Numbered from the stretch's first letter, positions 8,673-18,895 are shown. The stretch is DNA of 64,000 nt from Novilysobacter selenitireducens (GCF_020026895.1 NZ_JAINZW010000004.1:308877-372876); one strand, 5' to 3'. The notes: generated by a model from the sequence alone, not told the origin. Translations and numbers: made by a program.

Positions 8673-9607
8673 TCGGCGGTGTCTCCCGTGCCGGCCGCCT
8701 GCGTGTTGGACAGGGACCACACGTACGCCGCGACCAGTCGCGAGCGCGTCTCGCCCAGCCACTCGCCGTGTGCCGGCATCACCCCGTGGCGGCCATTGGA
8801 AATCGTCTCACGCAGGCTCGCCATCGACTTGCCGTACATCCAGTAGTCGTCGGTGAGGTCGGGCGCGCCGAGCGATGCATTGCCTTTGCCGTCGGCACCG
8901 TGGCAGGCGACGCACACACCGTCGAAGTACTTCTTGCCACGCACCGCGTCGAAGTCGCGCAGGGCGGCCGGGTCCGGGCTGGCCATCGCCAGCACGTAGC
9001 GCGCGGTCTGGTCGATCGCCTGCTCGCCGCCCATGCCGCGCAGCACGACGCCCCACGGCGGCATCACGCCTTCGCGGCCGTCCATGACGGTGGCCAGCAC
9101 GTCTTCGGGCTGGCCGCCCCAGTGCCAGATGTCGTCGGCCAGGTTGGGGTAGCCGATGGCGCCCTGCGCGGACGAGCCGTGGCAGGTGGCGCAGGTGTTG
9201 GCGAAGATGCCGCGCCCCAGTGCGACCGCGCCGGGATCACGGGCCAGTTCCGGCAACGGCTTGCCGCGGTAGATCGCGAACGTCTCCTCCAGGCGCGCGT
9301 CCTGCCTGGACTTCTCCAGGTCGTGCTCGGCCTGCGAGGTCCAGCCGCCGTAACCGGCGAACGCACCCAGCCCCGGGTACCAGAGCAGGTAGCCGATGCT
9401 GAAGATGATCGTCAGGTAGAAGAGGTTGATCCACCAGCGGGGCAGCGGCTTGTTGTACTCGGTGATGTCGCCGTCCCAGACATGGCTGGTCTCGGTGGGC
9501 GCCGGGTCGCCGGGGCGGCGGCGCGCCGTCCACCACAGCAGCCACACGCAGCCCAGGATGTTGAACGCCACAAGGGCGATGACGTACCACGACCAACCCG
9601 CGCTCAT
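8669..9607 (-). CDS. ccoP: CcoP, diheme cytochrome c subunit of cbb3 oxidase
   Basis: 312 residues. Two N-terminal membrane helices (about 7-27 and 58-78) flank the conserved HVWDGDITEYNKPLPRWW motif of CcoP. A periplasmic part has two cytochrome c domains with CATCH (139-143) and CVACH (232-236). It accepts electrons from periplasmic cytochromes or azurin and passes them toward CcoO/CcoN. The ATG overlaps the ccoQ stop (ATGA). Confidence 0.97.
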   Translation of the reverse strand: MSAGWSWYVIALVAFNILGCVWLLWWTARRRPGDPAPTETSHVWDGDITEYNKPLPRWWINLFYLTIIFSIGYLLWYPGLGAFAGYGGWTSQAEHDLEKSRQDARLEETFAIYRGKPLPELARDPGAVALGRGIFANTCATCHGSSAQGAIGYPNLADDIWHWGGQPEDVLATVMDGREGVMPPWGVVLRGMGGEQAIDQTARYVLAMASPDPAALRDFDAVRGKKYFDGVCVACHGADGKGNASLGAPDLTDDYWMYGKSMASLRETISNGRHGVMPAHGEWLGETRSRLVAAYVWSLSNTQAAGTGDTAE

Positions 9608-9741
9608 CGCCGCGTCTCCTCGTCATCCAGCGGCAGGCGCGCCGCCTCGTCGAAGTCGCGCTTGCGGCGCGGACTCCAGGCCCAGATCCAGCCCACCACG
9701 AACGCCACCAGCAACACGGTGGTCACGATGCCCGACCACAT
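9604..9741 (-). CDS. ccoQ: CcoQ, small subunit of cbb3 oxidase
   Basis: 45-residue single-helix protein starting MWSGIVTTVLLVAF and continuing WAWSPRRKRDFDEAARLPL, the usual CcoQ pattern (helix, basic cluster, FDEAA). It starts 2 bases after the ccoO stop and overlaps ccoP by ATGA. CcoQ stabilises the association of CcoP with the core complex. Confidence 0.92.
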   Translation of the reverse strand: MWSGIVTTVLLVAFVVGWIWAWSPRRKRDFDEAARLPLDDEETRR

Positions 9742-9742
9742 A

Positions 9743-10372
9743 TCAGCCACCCCCCGGTACGTTGCGACCCAGGTTCTGCAGGTAGGCGACCACCGCATCG
9801 AGCTCGGTCTTGCCGCGCACGTCGGCGGCGGCCTGCTCGATGTCGGCTTCCGAATACGGGTCGCCCAGCGTCTTGAGCGCACGCATCCGGCGGGTCACGT
9901 CCTCGCCGTCCACGTACGTCTCGGCCAGCCAGGGAAACGACGGCATGTTGGACTCGGGCACGACCGCGCGCGGGTCGACCAGGTGCACGCGGTGCCAGTC
10001 ATCCGAGTACCGGCCGCCCACGCGCGCCAAGTCCGGACCGGTGCGCTTGGAACCCCACTGGAAGGGCCGGTCGTACACCGACTCGCCAGCCAGCGAATAG
10101 TGGCCGTAGCGCTCGGTCTCGAAGCGCAGCGTGCGCACCATCTGCGAGTGGCAGTTGTAGCAACCCTCGCGCACGTAGACGTCGCGACCGGCCAGCTGCA
10201 GGGCCGGGTAGGGCTCGACCCCAGGCAGCGGTTCGACGGCCTCGGCCTGGTACATCAGCGGCACGATCTCGGCCAGGCCGCCGAAGGACACGACCACCGC
10301 GATCAGCACCGCCATCAGGCCGACGTTCTTCTCGACCTTCTCGTGGCCGTGGCTGTTGTTGTTATCGCTCAT
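9743..10372 (-). CDS. ccoO: CcoO, monoheme cytochrome c subunit of cbb3 oxidase
   Basis: 209 residues with one N-terminal membrane anchor and a periplasmic cytochrome c domain with CYNCH at 71-75. The family motif [20 protein letters not shown] is followed by a Met-rich ligand region ([11 protein letters not shown]). It lies 15 bases downstream of ccoN with a GGAG Shine-Dalgarno. Confidence 0.97.
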   Translation of the reverse strand: MSDNNNSHGHEKVEKNVGLMAVLIAVVVSFGGLAEIVPLMYQAEAVEPLPGVEPYPALQLAGRDVYVREGCYNCHSQMVRTLRFETERYGHYSLAGESVYDRPFQWGSKRTGPDLARVGGRYSDDWHRVHLVDPRAVVPESNMPSFPWLAETYVDGEDVTRRMRALKTLGDPYSEADIEQAAADVRGKTELDAVVAYLQNLGRNVPGGG

Positions 10373-10387
10373 ACGATGCTCCGGCGC

Positions 10388-11875
10388 TCAGGCGCGCGCC
10401 TGGCTGGGTTCGGGGGGCAGCACGGGCTGGTCGACGGTGCGCGCCATGGCGAAGGTCTTCCACATGTTCACCGCCATCAGCGCCATGCCCGTCAGCACCA
10501 GCAGTCCGCCGCCCAGGCGCACCAGGTAGTAGGGGTAGGTGACGTTGAGCGCCTCCACGAAGCTGTAGGTCAGCGTCCCGTCGTCGTTGGTGGCGCGCCA
10601 CATCAGCCCCTGCATGACGCCGGCGATCCACATCGAGACGATGTAGAGCACCACGCCCAGGGTGTGGATCCAGAAGTGCAGGTCGATCCAGCGCGTGGAG
10701 TACATCGCGCTCTGGCCCACCAGGCGCGGCACCAGCGCGTAGATCGAGCCGATCGAGATCATCGCCACCCAGCCCAGCGCGCCGGCGTGCACGTGGCCGA
10801 CGGTCCAGTCGGTGTAGTGGCTCAGCGAGTTGACCGTCTTGATCGACATCATCGGACCCTCGAAGGTCGCGATCATGTAGAAGCTCAGCGAGACGATCAG
10901 GAACTTGAGGATCGGGTCGGTGCGCAGCTTGTGCCACACGCCCGACAGCGTGAGGATGCCGTTGATGGCGCCGCCCCAGCTCGGCGCCAGCAGGATCAGC
11001 GAGAACACCATGCCCACCGACTGCGCCCAGTCGGGCAGGGCGGTGTACTGAAGGTGGTGCGGGCCGGCCCACATGTACACGGCGATCAGCGCCCAGAAGT
11101 GCACGATCGACAGACGGTAGGAGTACACCGGCCGCCCGGCCTGCTTGGGAACGAAGTAGTACATCATCCCCAGGAACCCGGCGGTCAGGAAGAAGCCGAC
11201 CGCGTTGTGGCCGTACCACCACTGCACCATGGCATCCACGGCGCCGGTGTAGACCTGGTACGACTTGCCCATGTCCACTGGCAGCGCCAAGTTGTTGACC
11301 ACGTGCAGCAGCGCGATGGTGATGATGTAGGCGCCGTAGAACCAGTTGGCCACGTAGATGTGCTTGACCCGGCGCTTGGCGATGGTGCCGAAGAACAGCC
11401 ACGCGTAGGCCAGCCAGACGATGGTGATCAGGATGTCGATCGGCCACTCGAGCTCGGCATATTCCTTGCTCTGGGTGATGCCCAGCGGCAGCGTGATGGC
11501 CGCGGCCACGATCACCGCCTGCCAACCCCAGAACACGAACGACGCGAGCTTGTCGGAGATCAGCCGCACGTGGCAGGTGCGCTGCACGACATGCAGGCTG
11601 GTGGCGAACAGCGCGCTGCCGCCGAAGGCGAAGATCACCGCGTTGGTGTGCAGCGGGCGCAGGCGGCCGTAGCTGAGCCACGGGATGCCCTCGCCCAGCG
11701 TCGGCCAGTACAGCTGGGCGGCGATGAACGCGCCGACCGCCATGCCGACGATGCCCCAGACCACGGTGGCCACGGCGAACTGCCGGACCACCTTGTCGTT
11801 GTAGAAACCGTCGAGCGCGCCGGATGCAGGCACGCCGCGGGCTTCGGCCACGGTGGCCGATTGTTGGAGGGTCAT
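10388..11875 (-). CDS. ccoN: CcoN, catalytic subunit I of cytochrome cbb3 oxidase
   Basis: 495-residue, 12-helix heme-copper oxidase of type C. It reduces O2 with high affinity using low-spin heme b and the heme b3-CuB site. Conserved His-bearing helices are visible, for example [40 protein letters not shown] and [12 protein letters not shown]. It is first gene of the operon ccoNOQP-X-GHIS. A perfect FNR palindrome (11930-11943) lies 61.5 bases upstream of the ATG, so induction at low oxygen is expected. Confidence 0.98.
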   Translation of the reverse strand: MTLQQSATVAEARGVPASGALDGFYNDKVVRQFAVATVVWGIVGMAVGAFIAAQLYWPTLGEGIPWLSYGRLRPLHTNAVIFAFGGSALFATSLHVVQRTCHVRLISDKLASFVFWGWQAVIVAAAITLPLGITQSKEYAELEWPIDILITIVWLAYAWLFFGTIAKRRVKHIYVANWFYGAYIITIALLHVVNNLALPVDMGKSYQVYTGAVDAMVQWWYGHNAVGFFLTAGFLGMMYYFVPKQAGRPVYSYRLSIVHFWALIAVYMWAGPHHLQYTALPDWAQSVGMVFSLILLAPSWGGAINGILTLSGVWHKLRTDPILKFLIVSLSFYMIATFEGPMMSIKTVNSLSHYTDWTVGHVHAGALGWVAMISIGSIYALVPRLVGQSAMYSTRWIDLHFWIHTLGVVLYIVSMWIAGVMQGLMWRATNDDGTLTYSFVEALNVTYPYYLVRLGGGLLVLTGMALMAVNMWKTFAMARTVDQPVLPPEPSQARA

Positions 11876-11929
11876 GGAGTTGCCCCGAATGAGCTTGCGG
11901 TATTGTCGGTGGAGGGAGTGCAGTTTTCT

Positions 11930-11943
11930 TTGACTTGGGTCAA
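11930..11943. promoter_or_regulatory. FNR/ANR box upstream of ccoN
   Basis: TTGACTTGGGTCAA, a perfect inverted repeat of TTGAC/GTCAA with 4-base spacer. The centre is 61.5 bases before the ccoN ATG; a class II promoter (box at -41.5) would give a leader of about 20 bases. Confidence 0.85.
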
Positions 11944-12052
11944 GTCACTTCTCCGGGTTTCGTGAGCGGGAGGCCGGATTGCCTTGCAGGAAGCCGGTCT
12001 GGCGCGAGGCGCCGGGTAGGCCCGTCATGGGGCCGGGATGGCTCCCGTATAC

Positions 12053-12649
12053 CTATTCAGGTCCGACCGCCTTGCGTACTGCCGCCAGAAACTCGGGGTC
12101 GGGCTGGCTGCCCATCTGCTCGGTCCGTGCCAGCACCCGCCCGTCCTTGTCCAGCAGCACTAGGGCGCTGGTGTGGTTGAACTCGCCGTCGGCCAGTTCA
12201 CGGTAGCGGATGCCCAACACGCCGGCCACGGCGCGCACCTGGGCGCGCTGCGGGCTGGCAAGGGTCCAGCGGGTGCCGTCGAGGCGCCGCTTCTCCACCA
12301 CCGAGCGCAGCGCGGCAGGCGTGTCGGTCTCCGGGTCCATGCTGATCAGCAAGATGCCCAGGCGCTGGCGCTGTTTGGGCCCGAGCTCGCGCTCCACGGC
12401 CTTGCCCGCGTCCACGATCAAGGGGCAGATGTACTGGCACGAGGTGTAGAACATTGACACCAGCTGGGGCTTGCCCCGGTGTGCCGACCACGGCTCGCGC
12501 CGACCTTCATGCGTGGTCAGCGCGAGGTCCAATTGGTAGACCGAGTCGCGCGGCAGGGCAGTGGCGGCCGCGGGCTGGGCCGATACAAGACCCGGGTGGC
12601 CCGATACGAGCCACGCGCACATCAGGAGCAGGGAAAGGCGACGTGTCAT
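12053..12649 (-). CDS. SCO1/SenC-family copper metallochaperone
   Basis: 198-residue exported thioredoxin-fold protein. The signal peptide ends near VSAQP. The copper site CQYIC (CxxxC, residues 71-75) and a distal His in FNHTSALVLLD match SCO proteins, which deliver copper to oxidase CuA/CuB centres or act as thiol reductases. Its start overlaps the nirV stop (ATGA), placing it in an operon with nirK and nirV. A role in metallating NirK is therefore a reasonable inference; service to the neighbouring cbb3 oxidase is the alternative. Confidence 0.9.
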   Translation of the reverse strand: MTRRLSLLLMCAWLVSGHPGLVSAQPAAATALPRDSVYQLDLALTTHEGRREPWSAHRGKPQLVSMFYTSCQYICPLIVDAGKAVERELGPKQRQRLGILLISMDPETDTPAALRSVVEKRRLDGTRWTLASPQRAQVRAVAGVLGIRYRELADGEFNHTSALVLLDKDGRVLARTEQMGSQPDPEFLAAVRKAVGPE

Positions 12650-13434
12650 GGCAGGGTCCGGGCGCAGCGAAAGCCGAGGTTGGCCGTGGTGTCGGCGGCG
12701 TTGAGCGAGGACAGCATCGCCACGCGCATCAACACCGCGTAGTTGTCCCGGTCGTCCATCGACAGCGCACCCGCGCCGCAGAAGCGGGCGTTGTCCGGGT
12801 CGCCCTGGTTGCGGTTGTCGGCATCGACCAGCAGCGAGGAGAAGTCGTCCGTCCATTCCCAGACCAGGCCGTGCAGGTCCTGCACGCCATAGGCGTTGGG
12901 GGTTTGCAGGCCTGCCCTGGGCAAGGCGGTGTTGGACGGCCGCGAGTACCAGGCCAGGATGCGCTCGCGCCAGACCGGGTCCTTACGTGCGTCGCGCCGG
13001 GTCTCGTCTGCCGCGGCGGCGTACTCCCATTCGTTCCACGTCGGCAGTCGCGCGCCTTGCGCCTCGCAATAGGCCGAGGCCGCGAACCAGCTGACCTGCA
13101 CCACCGGTTGGGCGGGCGCTGCATCTGCGCCCAGCTCGGTGGGGCCTGCCCAGTGCGACAGGTAGCGCGGCTCGGCCATGACCGTTGGCGCGCGGTCGCG
13201 CCGCCACTGCGGATTGGACTTCACGAACGCGAGGAACTGCGCGTTGGTCACCGGCTGCTTCATCAGCGCGAAGGGCGCCACGCGCACGTTGCCGGCGACG
13301 TCCTCGTAGTCCAGCGCGCTGCGGAAGCTGCCACCGGGCAGCTTCACGTAGCCGCCGCCCGCCGCACCCTGGCCTGCCGCGGGCAGGACCAGGGCCAGGC
13401 TCAGGGCCAGCGCGATGACGTGCAGTCCGCGCAC
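12646..13434 (-). CDS. nirV: NirV-like formylglycine-generating-enzyme-family protein
   Basis: 262-residue exported protein of the FGE-sulfatase (SUMF1-like) fold: signal peptide to about residue 22, then MKQPVTNAQFLAFV, LPTWNEWEYAAAA, GLVWEWTDDF and C-terminal NLGFRCAR, all fold signatures. Members next to nirK are called NirV; their biochemical role is unproven. The GTG start comes one base after the nirK stop. A cysteine is retained near the canonical active-site region (RFCGAGA), but formylglycine formation cannot be assumed. Confidence 0.85.
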   Translation of the reverse strand: MRGLHVIALALSLALVLPAAGQGAAGGGYVKLPGGSFRSALDYEDVAGNVRVAPFALMKQPVTNAQFLAFVKSNPQWRRDRAPTVMAEPRYLSHWAGPTELGADAAPAQPVVQVSWFAASAYCEAQGARLPTWNEWEYAAAADETRRDARKDPVWRERILAWYSRPSNTALPRAGLQTPNAYGVQDLHGLVWEWTDDFSSLLVDADNRNQGDPDNARFCGAGALSMDDRDNYAVLMRVAMLSSLNAADTTANLGFRCARTLP

Positions 13435-13435
13435 A

Positions 13436-14962
13436 TCAGTGTCCGGCGGAGGCGTTGGCCGGTTTGGCCTTGCGGATTTCGGCCGCCTCGGCCTTGGTCA
13501 CCCGGCCACCCGGATTGCCCCAGCTGTTGAGCACGTAGGTCGAGATGTTGGCGACCTCGTCGTCGGTCAGCTGGCTCATCGGCGGCATGATCGAGTTGTA
13601 GTCCACGCCGTTGACCGTCACCGGCCCCTGCAGGCCGTGCAGGATCACGCGCGGCAGCGACTTCGGGTCGGCGGCGATGTAGTCGGACTTGGCCAGCGGC
13701 GGGAACACGCCTTCCATGCCCTCGCCATTGGGCTGGTGGCAGGTGGAGCACGTGCCCAGGAACAGGGCCTCGCCGGCCTTGACCTGCTGCTCCACGGTGA
13801 GATCACCGGTGCTGGCCGACTCGGCCGCCTTGGCGACGGCTTCCATGTTGGGCTGCGCGCGATCGCCGATGTAGACCGCGTCGACCTCCAGGCCGGAGTA
13901 GATCTCCTTGTTCTCCGGGCCGCTGGCCTGGAGGATGCCCAGCGCACCCTTGTTGAAGGCGCGGAACAGGCTGTGGTCGACCAGCACGTAGCTGCCGGGC
14001 ACTTCCATGTGGAACTCCATCATGGCCGCGCCGCCGGACGGGATCAGGGTGGTCTGCACGTTTTCCTGGTACTTGGTGCCGCCCTCGTACCAGACCTTGT
14101 CGAAGATCTCGCCGATCACGTGGAAGCTGGAGACGAGGTTGGGTCCGCCGTTGCCCACGTACAGGCGCACGTTCTCGCCGGTATTGGCCGTCAGCACCTT
14201 GTCGCCGGTCAGCGAGCCTTCGGCGCCGTTGAACAGCACGTACGTCGGGTTCTCGTCGATGGCCTTTTCCATGTCGAAGCCCTGCAGGCCCTTCTCGCGG
14301 TACTTGCCCGTCGTATAGAAATCGCCCTGCATGACGTAGTACTCGCGGTCGACGGGAGGCAGGCCCTCCGGCGGCTCGACCAGGATCAGGCCGTACATGC
14401 CGTTGGCCACGTGCATGCCCACCGGCGCGGTGGCGCAGTGGTAAACGTACAGGCCGGCGTTGAGGGCCTTGAAACTGAAACGCGTGACATGGCCGGGCGC
14501 GGTGAAGCTCGACGTCGCGCCGCCACCGGGACCGGTTACGCCATGCAGGTCGATGTTGTGGGGCATCTTGCTGTCGGGCATGTTGCGCAGGTGGAACTCG
14601 ACCGTGTCGCCCTGGCGCACGCGGATGAAGCTGCCTGGCACGGTGCCGCCGAAGGTCCAGAAGGTGTAGTCCACACCTTCGGAGATCGGCATGACCTTCT
14701 CGACCACGTCCAGCTCGACGATGACCTTGGCCGGGTAGTCGCGCCCGGTGGGCGGCGGCACCAGCGGCGGGCTGGTCAGGACGGCCTCGACCGGTTGGCC
14801 TTGAGGTGGGCCGAAGTCGCCCTTGCGCGAACCGCCGGTTTCGCCGTCGGTAGCCTCGGCACGCGGCGTGTCAGCGGAATCGGCATTGTTGTCACGGTCG
14901 CAGGCCGAAAGCAGCAGCGCGGCCATGGCGGCAAAAGCCATGAGTCGGGTGGCACGGAACAT
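13436..14962 (-). CDS. nirK: Copper nitrite reductase with C-terminal cytochrome c domain (NirK, heme-fused)
   Basis: 508 residues; reduces nitrite to NO in the periplasm. A lipobox ending at C21 (LLLSAC) makes it a predicted lipoprotein. The two-cupredoxin core has H135 and H140 (PHNIDLH), YHC at 174-176, H184 and M189 (GMHVANGM), SFHVIGEI near 279-286 and LVDH ending at H330: the complete type 1 and type 2 copper ligand set. A third domain carries CSTCH (405-409) with distal Met in IMPPMSQ, a tethered cytochrome c like that known in Ralstonia-type NirK. Shine-Dalgarno AGGGGA is present. An FNR-like box lies 88 bases upstream, and nirV and sco1 follow. Confidence 0.96.
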   Translation of the reverse strand: MFRATRLMAFAAMAALLLSACDRDNNADSADTPRAEATDGETGGSRKGDFGPPQGQPVEAVLTSPPLVPPPTGRDYPAKVIVELDVVEKVMPISEGVDYTFWTFGGTVPGSFIRVRQGDTVEFHLRNMPDSKMPHNIDLHGVTGPGGGATSSFTAPGHVTRFSFKALNAGLYVYHCATAPVGMHVANGMYGLILVEPPEGLPPVDREYYVMQGDFYTTGKYREKGLQGFDMEKAIDENPTYVLFNGAEGSLTGDKVLTANTGENVRLYVGNGGPNLVSSFHVIGEIFDKVWYEGGTKYQENVQTTLIPSGGAAMMEFHMEVPGSYVLVDHSLFRAFNKGALGILQASGPENKEIYSGLEVDAVYIGDRAQPNMEAVAKAAESASTGDLTVEQQVKAGEALFLGTCSTCHQPNGEGMEGVFPPLAKSDYIAADPKSLPRVILHGLQGPVTVNGVDYNSIMPPMSQLTDDEVANISTYVLNSWGNPGGRVTKAEAAEIRKAKPANASAGH

Positions 14963-15043
14963 GTGAATCCCCTTTGTGATCCCGGATACGTGAATGCGCA
15001 GGCGGGCGCAGGCCCAACCATACTCCCGGCGGCCACTGGCGCA

Positions 15044-15057
15044 ATGATCCGAATCAA
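15044..15057. promoter_or_regulatory. FNR/DNR box upstream of nirK
   Basis: ATGATCCGAATCAA; on the minus strand TTGATTCGGATCAT, nine of ten consensus half-site bases. The centre is 88.5 bases before the heme-fused nirK ATG. The 387-base gap 14963-15349 holds this box for nirK, a second one for fabA (15279-15292), and otherwise no ORF or repeat that I can support. Confidence 0.75.
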
Positions 15058-15278
15058 ATTATCCAAGCCTGGCTGCAAGCTGGTCCCTGGCGGACGTGGA
15101 CTTCGGAAGCGCTCGGGGGCGGCAAGCGGATCGGGGAACCAGCACCCCTGCACGAGGGTTGGGCGAGATCGCACGGTTGCCAGCTGACGGTTCGATCAGC
15201 GGGGCCCCGGTCCACTAATAACCGTGATCGGCCCAGGATTCACCAGCGTCTATATACGCACCGGTATGGAGGCGCCGG

Positions 15279-15292
15279 TTGACCCTCGTCAT
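15279..15292. promoter_or_regulatory. FNR-like box upstream of fabA
   Basis: TTGACCCTCGTCAT matches nine of ten positions of the TTGAC/GTCAA palindrome. Its centre is 64.5 bases upstream of the fabA ATG, the same spacing as other boxes in the window. It suggests that anaerobic unsaturated fatty-acid synthesis is raised at low oxygen. Confidence 0.55.
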
Positions 15293-15349
15293 GTGCGAAC
15301 GCCTCGCGTTGGGTAAATTTGTCGCTTTCGACTTGCAGGGTGATGCGTG

Positions 15350-15874
15350 ATGGGTGAAGTGGATCGACCTAATTCGTTCGATTACGAACAACTGCTGGCA
15401 TGCGGCCGTGGCGAGATGTTCGGCCCCGGCAATGCGCGGCTGCCGTTGCCGCCGATGCTGATGTTCGATCGCATCACCGAGATTTCGACCCAGGGCGGTG
15501 CGCACGGCAAGGGCGTGGTCCGCGCCGAGCTCGATATCCGCCCGGACCTCTGGTTCTTTGACTGCCACTTCCAGGGCGACCCGGTAATGCCTGGCTGCCT
15601 GGGCGTGGATGCGATGTGGCAGTTGTGTGGCTTCTACCTGCCGTGGCTGGGTGCGCCGGGGCGCGGCCGGGCGCTGGGCGTGGGGCAGGTGAAGTTCACC
15701 GGGCAGGTGCTGCCCGACGCGAAGCTGGTCAGTTACGAGATCGATATTCGCCGCGTGATGCGCGGCAAGCTGGAACTGGTGATCGCCGACGGGCGCACGC
15801 TCGTGGACGGTCGCGAGATCTACACCGCAAGCGACCTTCGAGTGGGACTGTTCACCTCTACGGAGGGCTTCTGA
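15350..15874 (+). CDS. fabA: FabA, 3-hydroxydecanoyl-ACP dehydratase/isomerase
   Basis: 174-residue cytoplasmic hot-dog-fold enzyme that dehydrates 3-hydroxydecanoyl-ACP and isomerises trans-2 to cis-3-decenoyl-ACP, the branch point to unsaturated fatty acids. The active-site His is in [15 protein letters not shown], and the catalytic Asp helix follows ([10 protein letters not shown]). ATG at 15350 is preferred over a GTG one codon upstream. The gene is followed one base later by fabB. An FNR-like box lies upstream. Confidence 0.96.
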   Translation: MGEVDRPNSFDYEQLLACGRGEMFGPGNARLPLPPMLMFDRITEISTQGGAHGKGVVRAELDIRPDLWFFDCHFQGDPVMPGCLGVDAMWQLCGFYLPWLGAPGRGRALGVGQVKFTGQVLPDAKLVSYEIDIRRVMRGKLELVIADGRTLVDGREIYTASDLRVGLFTSTEGF

Positions 15875-15875
15875 G

Positions 15876-17111
15876 ATGGGCGTTCAAGCAGGCCGGCGAG
15901 TCGTCGTAACCGGCATGGGCCTGGTCTCGTGCCTGGGCAATGACCGCGGGAGCGTTACCGAATCACTGCGCGCAGGCCGCTCGGGGATCACCTTCGTTCC
16001 CGAATACGCCGAGCTGGGCCTGCGCAGCCACGTGGCGGGTGCGCCGAAGATCGACCTGGCCGAGCAGATCGACCGCAAGCTCAAGCGCTTCATGGGCGAT
16101 GCCGCCGGCTACGCTTATGTCGCCATGCGCGATGCCATCGCCGATGCCGGCCTGGACGAAGAGCAGGTGCGGAGCACCCGCACCGGACTGATCGCCGGGT
16201 CCGGCGGCGGTTCGCCGCAGTGGCAGACCGAGACCGCCGACCTGCTGCGCAACAAAGGTGTGCGCAAGGTCGGCCCGTACATGGTGCCGCGCACGATGGG
16301 GTCCACGGTGTCGGCGGCGTTGTCCACCGCGTTCGGCATCCGCGGCCTGAGCTATTCGATCTCGGCCGCGTGCGCCACCTCGGCGCACTGCATCGGCGCG
16401 GCGGCCGACCTGATCCGACTGGGCCGCAAGGATGTGATGTTCGCAGGCGGGGGCGAGGAGCTGCACTGGGCCATGACCGCCCAGTTCGATGCGATGGGCG
16501 CGCTGTCGAGCAAGCACAACGACACGCCGGCAACGGCCTCGCGTCCCTACGACGTGGACCGCGACGGGTTCGTCATCGCAGGAGGCGGCGGCATGCTGGT
16601 GCTGGAGGACTACGAGCGCGCGAAGGCCCGTGGCGCCGACATCATTGCCGAGCTGGTCGGCTATGGCGTGACGTCCGATGGCGTCGACATGGTCGCGCCG
16701 TCCGGCGAAGGCGCGGTGCGCTGCATGAAGATGGCGCTCGAGGGGCTTGACGGTAACCGCGTCGGAGCCATCGACTACCTCAACACCCACGGCACCTCGA
16801 CGCCGGTGGGCGATGTGGTCGAACTGGCGGCGGTGCGCGAGGTCTTCGGGCAGGAGGTGCCGCCGCTCTCGTCGACCAAGGCGCTGTCGGGCCATTCGCT
16901 CGGCGCGGCCAGCGTGCACGAGGCGATCTACTGCCTGTTGATGATGCAGGGCGGCTTCGCGGCCGGCTCGGCCAACATCGAGGTGCTGGACCCGAAGGCC
17001 GAGGGCTTCCCGATCCTTCGCGAGAGCCGCGAGATGCAACTGGGGACGGTCATGTCCAACAGCTTCGGCTTCGGCGGCACCAACGCAACGCTGGTGTTCT
17101 CGGCAGTCTGA
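15876..17111 (+). CDS. fabB: FabB, 3-oxoacyl-ACP synthase I
   Basis: 411-residue thiolase-fold condensing enzyme that elongates the cis-3-decenoyl-ACP made by FabA. The catalytic triad is visible: Cys in [11 protein letters not shown] (about C163), His in [11 protein letters not shown] and His in [10 protein letters not shown], with C-terminal [13 protein letters not shown]. It forms a fabAB operon with one base between genes. This O2-independent route makes membrane unsaturates when desaturases cannot work. Confidence 0.97.
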   Translation: MGVQAGRRVVVTGMGLVSCLGNDRGSVTESLRAGRSGITFVPEYAELGLRSHVAGAPKIDLAEQIDRKLKRFMGDAAGYAYVAMRDAIADAGLDEEQVRSTRTGLIAGSGGGSPQWQTETADLLRNKGVRKVGPYMVPRTMGSTVSAALSTAFGIRGLSYSISAACATSAHCIGAAADLIRLGRKDVMFAGGGEELHWAMTAQFDAMGALSSKHNDTPATASRPYDVDRDGFVIAGGGGMLVLEDYERAKARGADIIAELVGYGVTSDGVDMVAPSGEGAVRCMKMALEGLDGNRVGAIDYLNTHGTSTPVGDVVELAAVREVFGQEVPPLSSTKALSGHSLGAASVHEAIYCLLMMQGGFAAGSANIEVLDPKAEGFPILRESREMQLGTVMSNSFGFGGTNATLVFSAV

Positions 17112-17158
17112 GCCCGGGAACGGGTGCGGCGGGTGGCATTGGATCGCCCGCCGTGCCG

Positions 17159-17172
17159 TTGACCTGGATCAG
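17159..17172. promoter_or_regulatory. FNR/DNR box upstream of the DnrO-like gene
   Basis: TTGACCTGGATCAG, centre 80.5 bases before the ATG at 17246. The same core recurs exactly at 28788-28801. Confidence 0.75.
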
Positions 17173-17245
17173 GGGCCGGCGCCCGGTGGGCGGCTAGCAT
17201 CGTGTCCACGCCACGCCACGCCACGTCGACCGACCCGGAGCAGCC

Positions 17246-17746
17246 ATGCAAGCATCCACCCGAACCTGCCTGTGGCTACTGGTGCTTTGCCCGGCCCTTG
17301 CGATGGCCGCGCCCGAGCAGGACAAGCAACCGCAGACGGGGCGGGGCGCGCACCCGCATGCCGCCCATGTTGCCCCGTTGGCGCATGGGTCAGCGTCTCA
17401 TTCCAACGTGGCAGGCCGCCGCTTCGAAGTCGACGCGCCACTGAAACAGGGGATGCGCCGCATGGCAGCGATCGTGGACGCCCTCGACCACGGGCGCCAT
17501 AGCCACCTTGGTCCTGCGCAGGTAAAAAAACTGGCGCAAAGCGTTAACGACGCTGCTGCCTCGATGTTCGCCCAGTGCGAGCTCGCGCCCGAGCCCGATG
17601 CGGCCCTGCACCAACTGCTTGCCCGGTTGATGGCCGGGGCGAACGCGCTGGATGCCAACCCCTCCGACCTCGCGCCACTGGATGCGATGGAGATGGCGGT
17701 CGCGGACTACACGCGGCTCTTCGACGATCCCGACTTCCCGCGTTGA
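17246..17746 (+). CDS. DnrO-like exported His-rich protein
   Basis: 166-residue protein with a signal peptide (cleavage near AMAAP), a His-rich stretch (HPHAAHVAPLAHGSASH, about residues 36-54) and a helical C-terminal domain with one Cys (MFAQCELAP). It resembles xanthomonad proteins annotated DnrO, named for linkage to dnr-type regulators; the function is unknown. The His cluster suggests periplasmic metal binding. It stands alone under an FNR box, convergent with the cysteine-synthase-like gene. Confidence 0.7.
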   Translation: MQASTRTCLWLLVLCPALAMAAPEQDKQPQTGRGAHPHAAHVAPLAHGSASHSNVAGRRFEVDAPLKQGMRRMAAIVDALDHGRHSHLGPAQVKKLAQSVNDAAASMFAQCELAPEPDAALHQLLARLMAGANALDANPSDLAPLDAMEMAVADYTRLFDDPDFPR

Positions 17747-17800
17747 AGGCGGCTCCTGCGTGCGCCCTGCGCAATCACGACGTTCGAGCGCGAACCGGGG

Positions 17801-18895
17801 TCAGGGCTCGTGCCATTCGCCGCTGCCGAGCGTCGCTCGCAACGCCGCCTCGGCGCCGGACGCATCCAGTCCCCGCTGTGCCAGCCACGCCTGGTCGTAG
17901 AGCGTGCGGTCGTAGCGCTCGCCCGGGTCGCAGAGCAGGCTGACGATGCTGCCGGTCTTGCCCTGCGCACGCATGCGCGTAGCCAGCCGCAGGCAACCGA
18001 CGAGGTTCGTGCCCGATGAGCCGCCATAGCGCCTGCCGAGGTGTTCCTCCAGCAGCCGCATGCCGGCGATGGACGCTTTGTCCGGGACGTCGACGACCTC
18101 GTCCACCACGTCGAAGAGGAAGCCCGGTTCCACCCGCGGACGGCCGATACCTTCAATCACCGTCGACGAGCTGCAGGTGGCCGCACGGTCACGTTCTCGC
18201 CAGCCGTGAATGAACGCGCTGCCCTGAGGATCGGCGACACACAGGCCGGTCCGCAGGCTGCGGTAGCGCAGGTAGCGACCGATCGTGGCCGAGGTGCCGC
18301 CAGTGCCCGCGCCGCAGACGATCCATGTGGGCTCGGGGTGCGGTTCACCGGCAAGCTGGCCGATGATGGACTCGGCGATGTTGTTGTTGCCGCGCCAGTC
18401 GGTGGCGCGCTCGGCCAGGCCGAACTGGTCCAGGTGGCAGGCCCCCTGTGCGGCATGCCAGGCGGCGCGCTCGTACACCTGTGCGGGATCCTCCACCAGA
18501 TCACAATGGCCCCCGAGTGCCTGCACGTCCGCGATCTTGCGCGGGGCGGTACAGGCCGGCATCACCGCGGTGAACTGCAGCCCCAGCAGGCGCGCGAACC
18601 AGGCCTCGGAGATCGCGGTGCTGCCGGAGGACGCGTCGACCACTGGCTGGCCCGGCCGCAGTCGGCCGTTGCACAACGCGTACAGGTACAGGGAACGCGC
18701 GAGCCGGTGCTTGAGGCTGCCGGTCGGGTGGGCGGCCTCGTCCTTGAAGTAGAAATCGATCCCCGGGAAACCCGGGAACGTCAGTTTCAACAGGTGGGTG
18801 TCGGCCGATCGCGCGGCCTCCTGCCGCAGGTGCGCGAGCGACTGCGCGATCCACCCGCGCAGGTCCTGCGCCGCGGCGGCAGGGGGCGGGGTCAC
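17801..18895 (-). CDS. PLP-dependent cysteine synthase / cystathionine beta-synthase-like enzyme
   Basis: 364-residue fold-type II PLP enzyme. The GTG start overlaps the stop of the upstream decarboxylase (GTGA). K62 in PTGSLKHR is the expected Schiff-base lysine. SSGSTAISEAW (about 84-94) corresponds to the substrate loop, and GAGTGGTSAT (about 205-214) to the phosphate-binding loop. It lacks a C-terminal CBS domain and diverges from CysK/CysM in the substrate loop, so the actual nucleophile and product are uncertain. It is the last gene of the nnrS operon and thus predicted to be induced with NO defence. Confidence 0.8.
   Translation of the reverse strand: MTPPPAAAAQDLRGWIAQSLAHLRQEAARSADTHLLKLTFPGFPGIDFYFKDEAAHPTGSLKHRLARSLYLYALCNGRLRPGQPVVDASSGSTAISEAWFARLLGLQFTAVMPACTAPRKIADVQALGGHCDLVEDPAQVYERAAWHAAQGACHLDQFGLAERATDWRGNNNIAESIIGQLAGEPHPEPTWIVCGAGTGGTSATIGRYLRYRSLRTGLCVADPQGSAFIHGWRERDRAATCSSSTVIEGIGRPRVEPGFLFDVVDEVVDVPDKASIAGMRLLEEHLGRRYGGSSGTNLVGCLRLATRMRAQGKTGSIVSLLCDPGERYDRTLYDQAWLAQRGLDASGAEAALRATLGSGEWHEP

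Noticed and set aside
8663..11965. 1100-residue plus-strand ORF antisense to ccoNOP
   Set aside because: His/Arg/Gln-rich translation without domains, antisense to unmistakable cbb3 subunits; shadow of GC-rich third positions.
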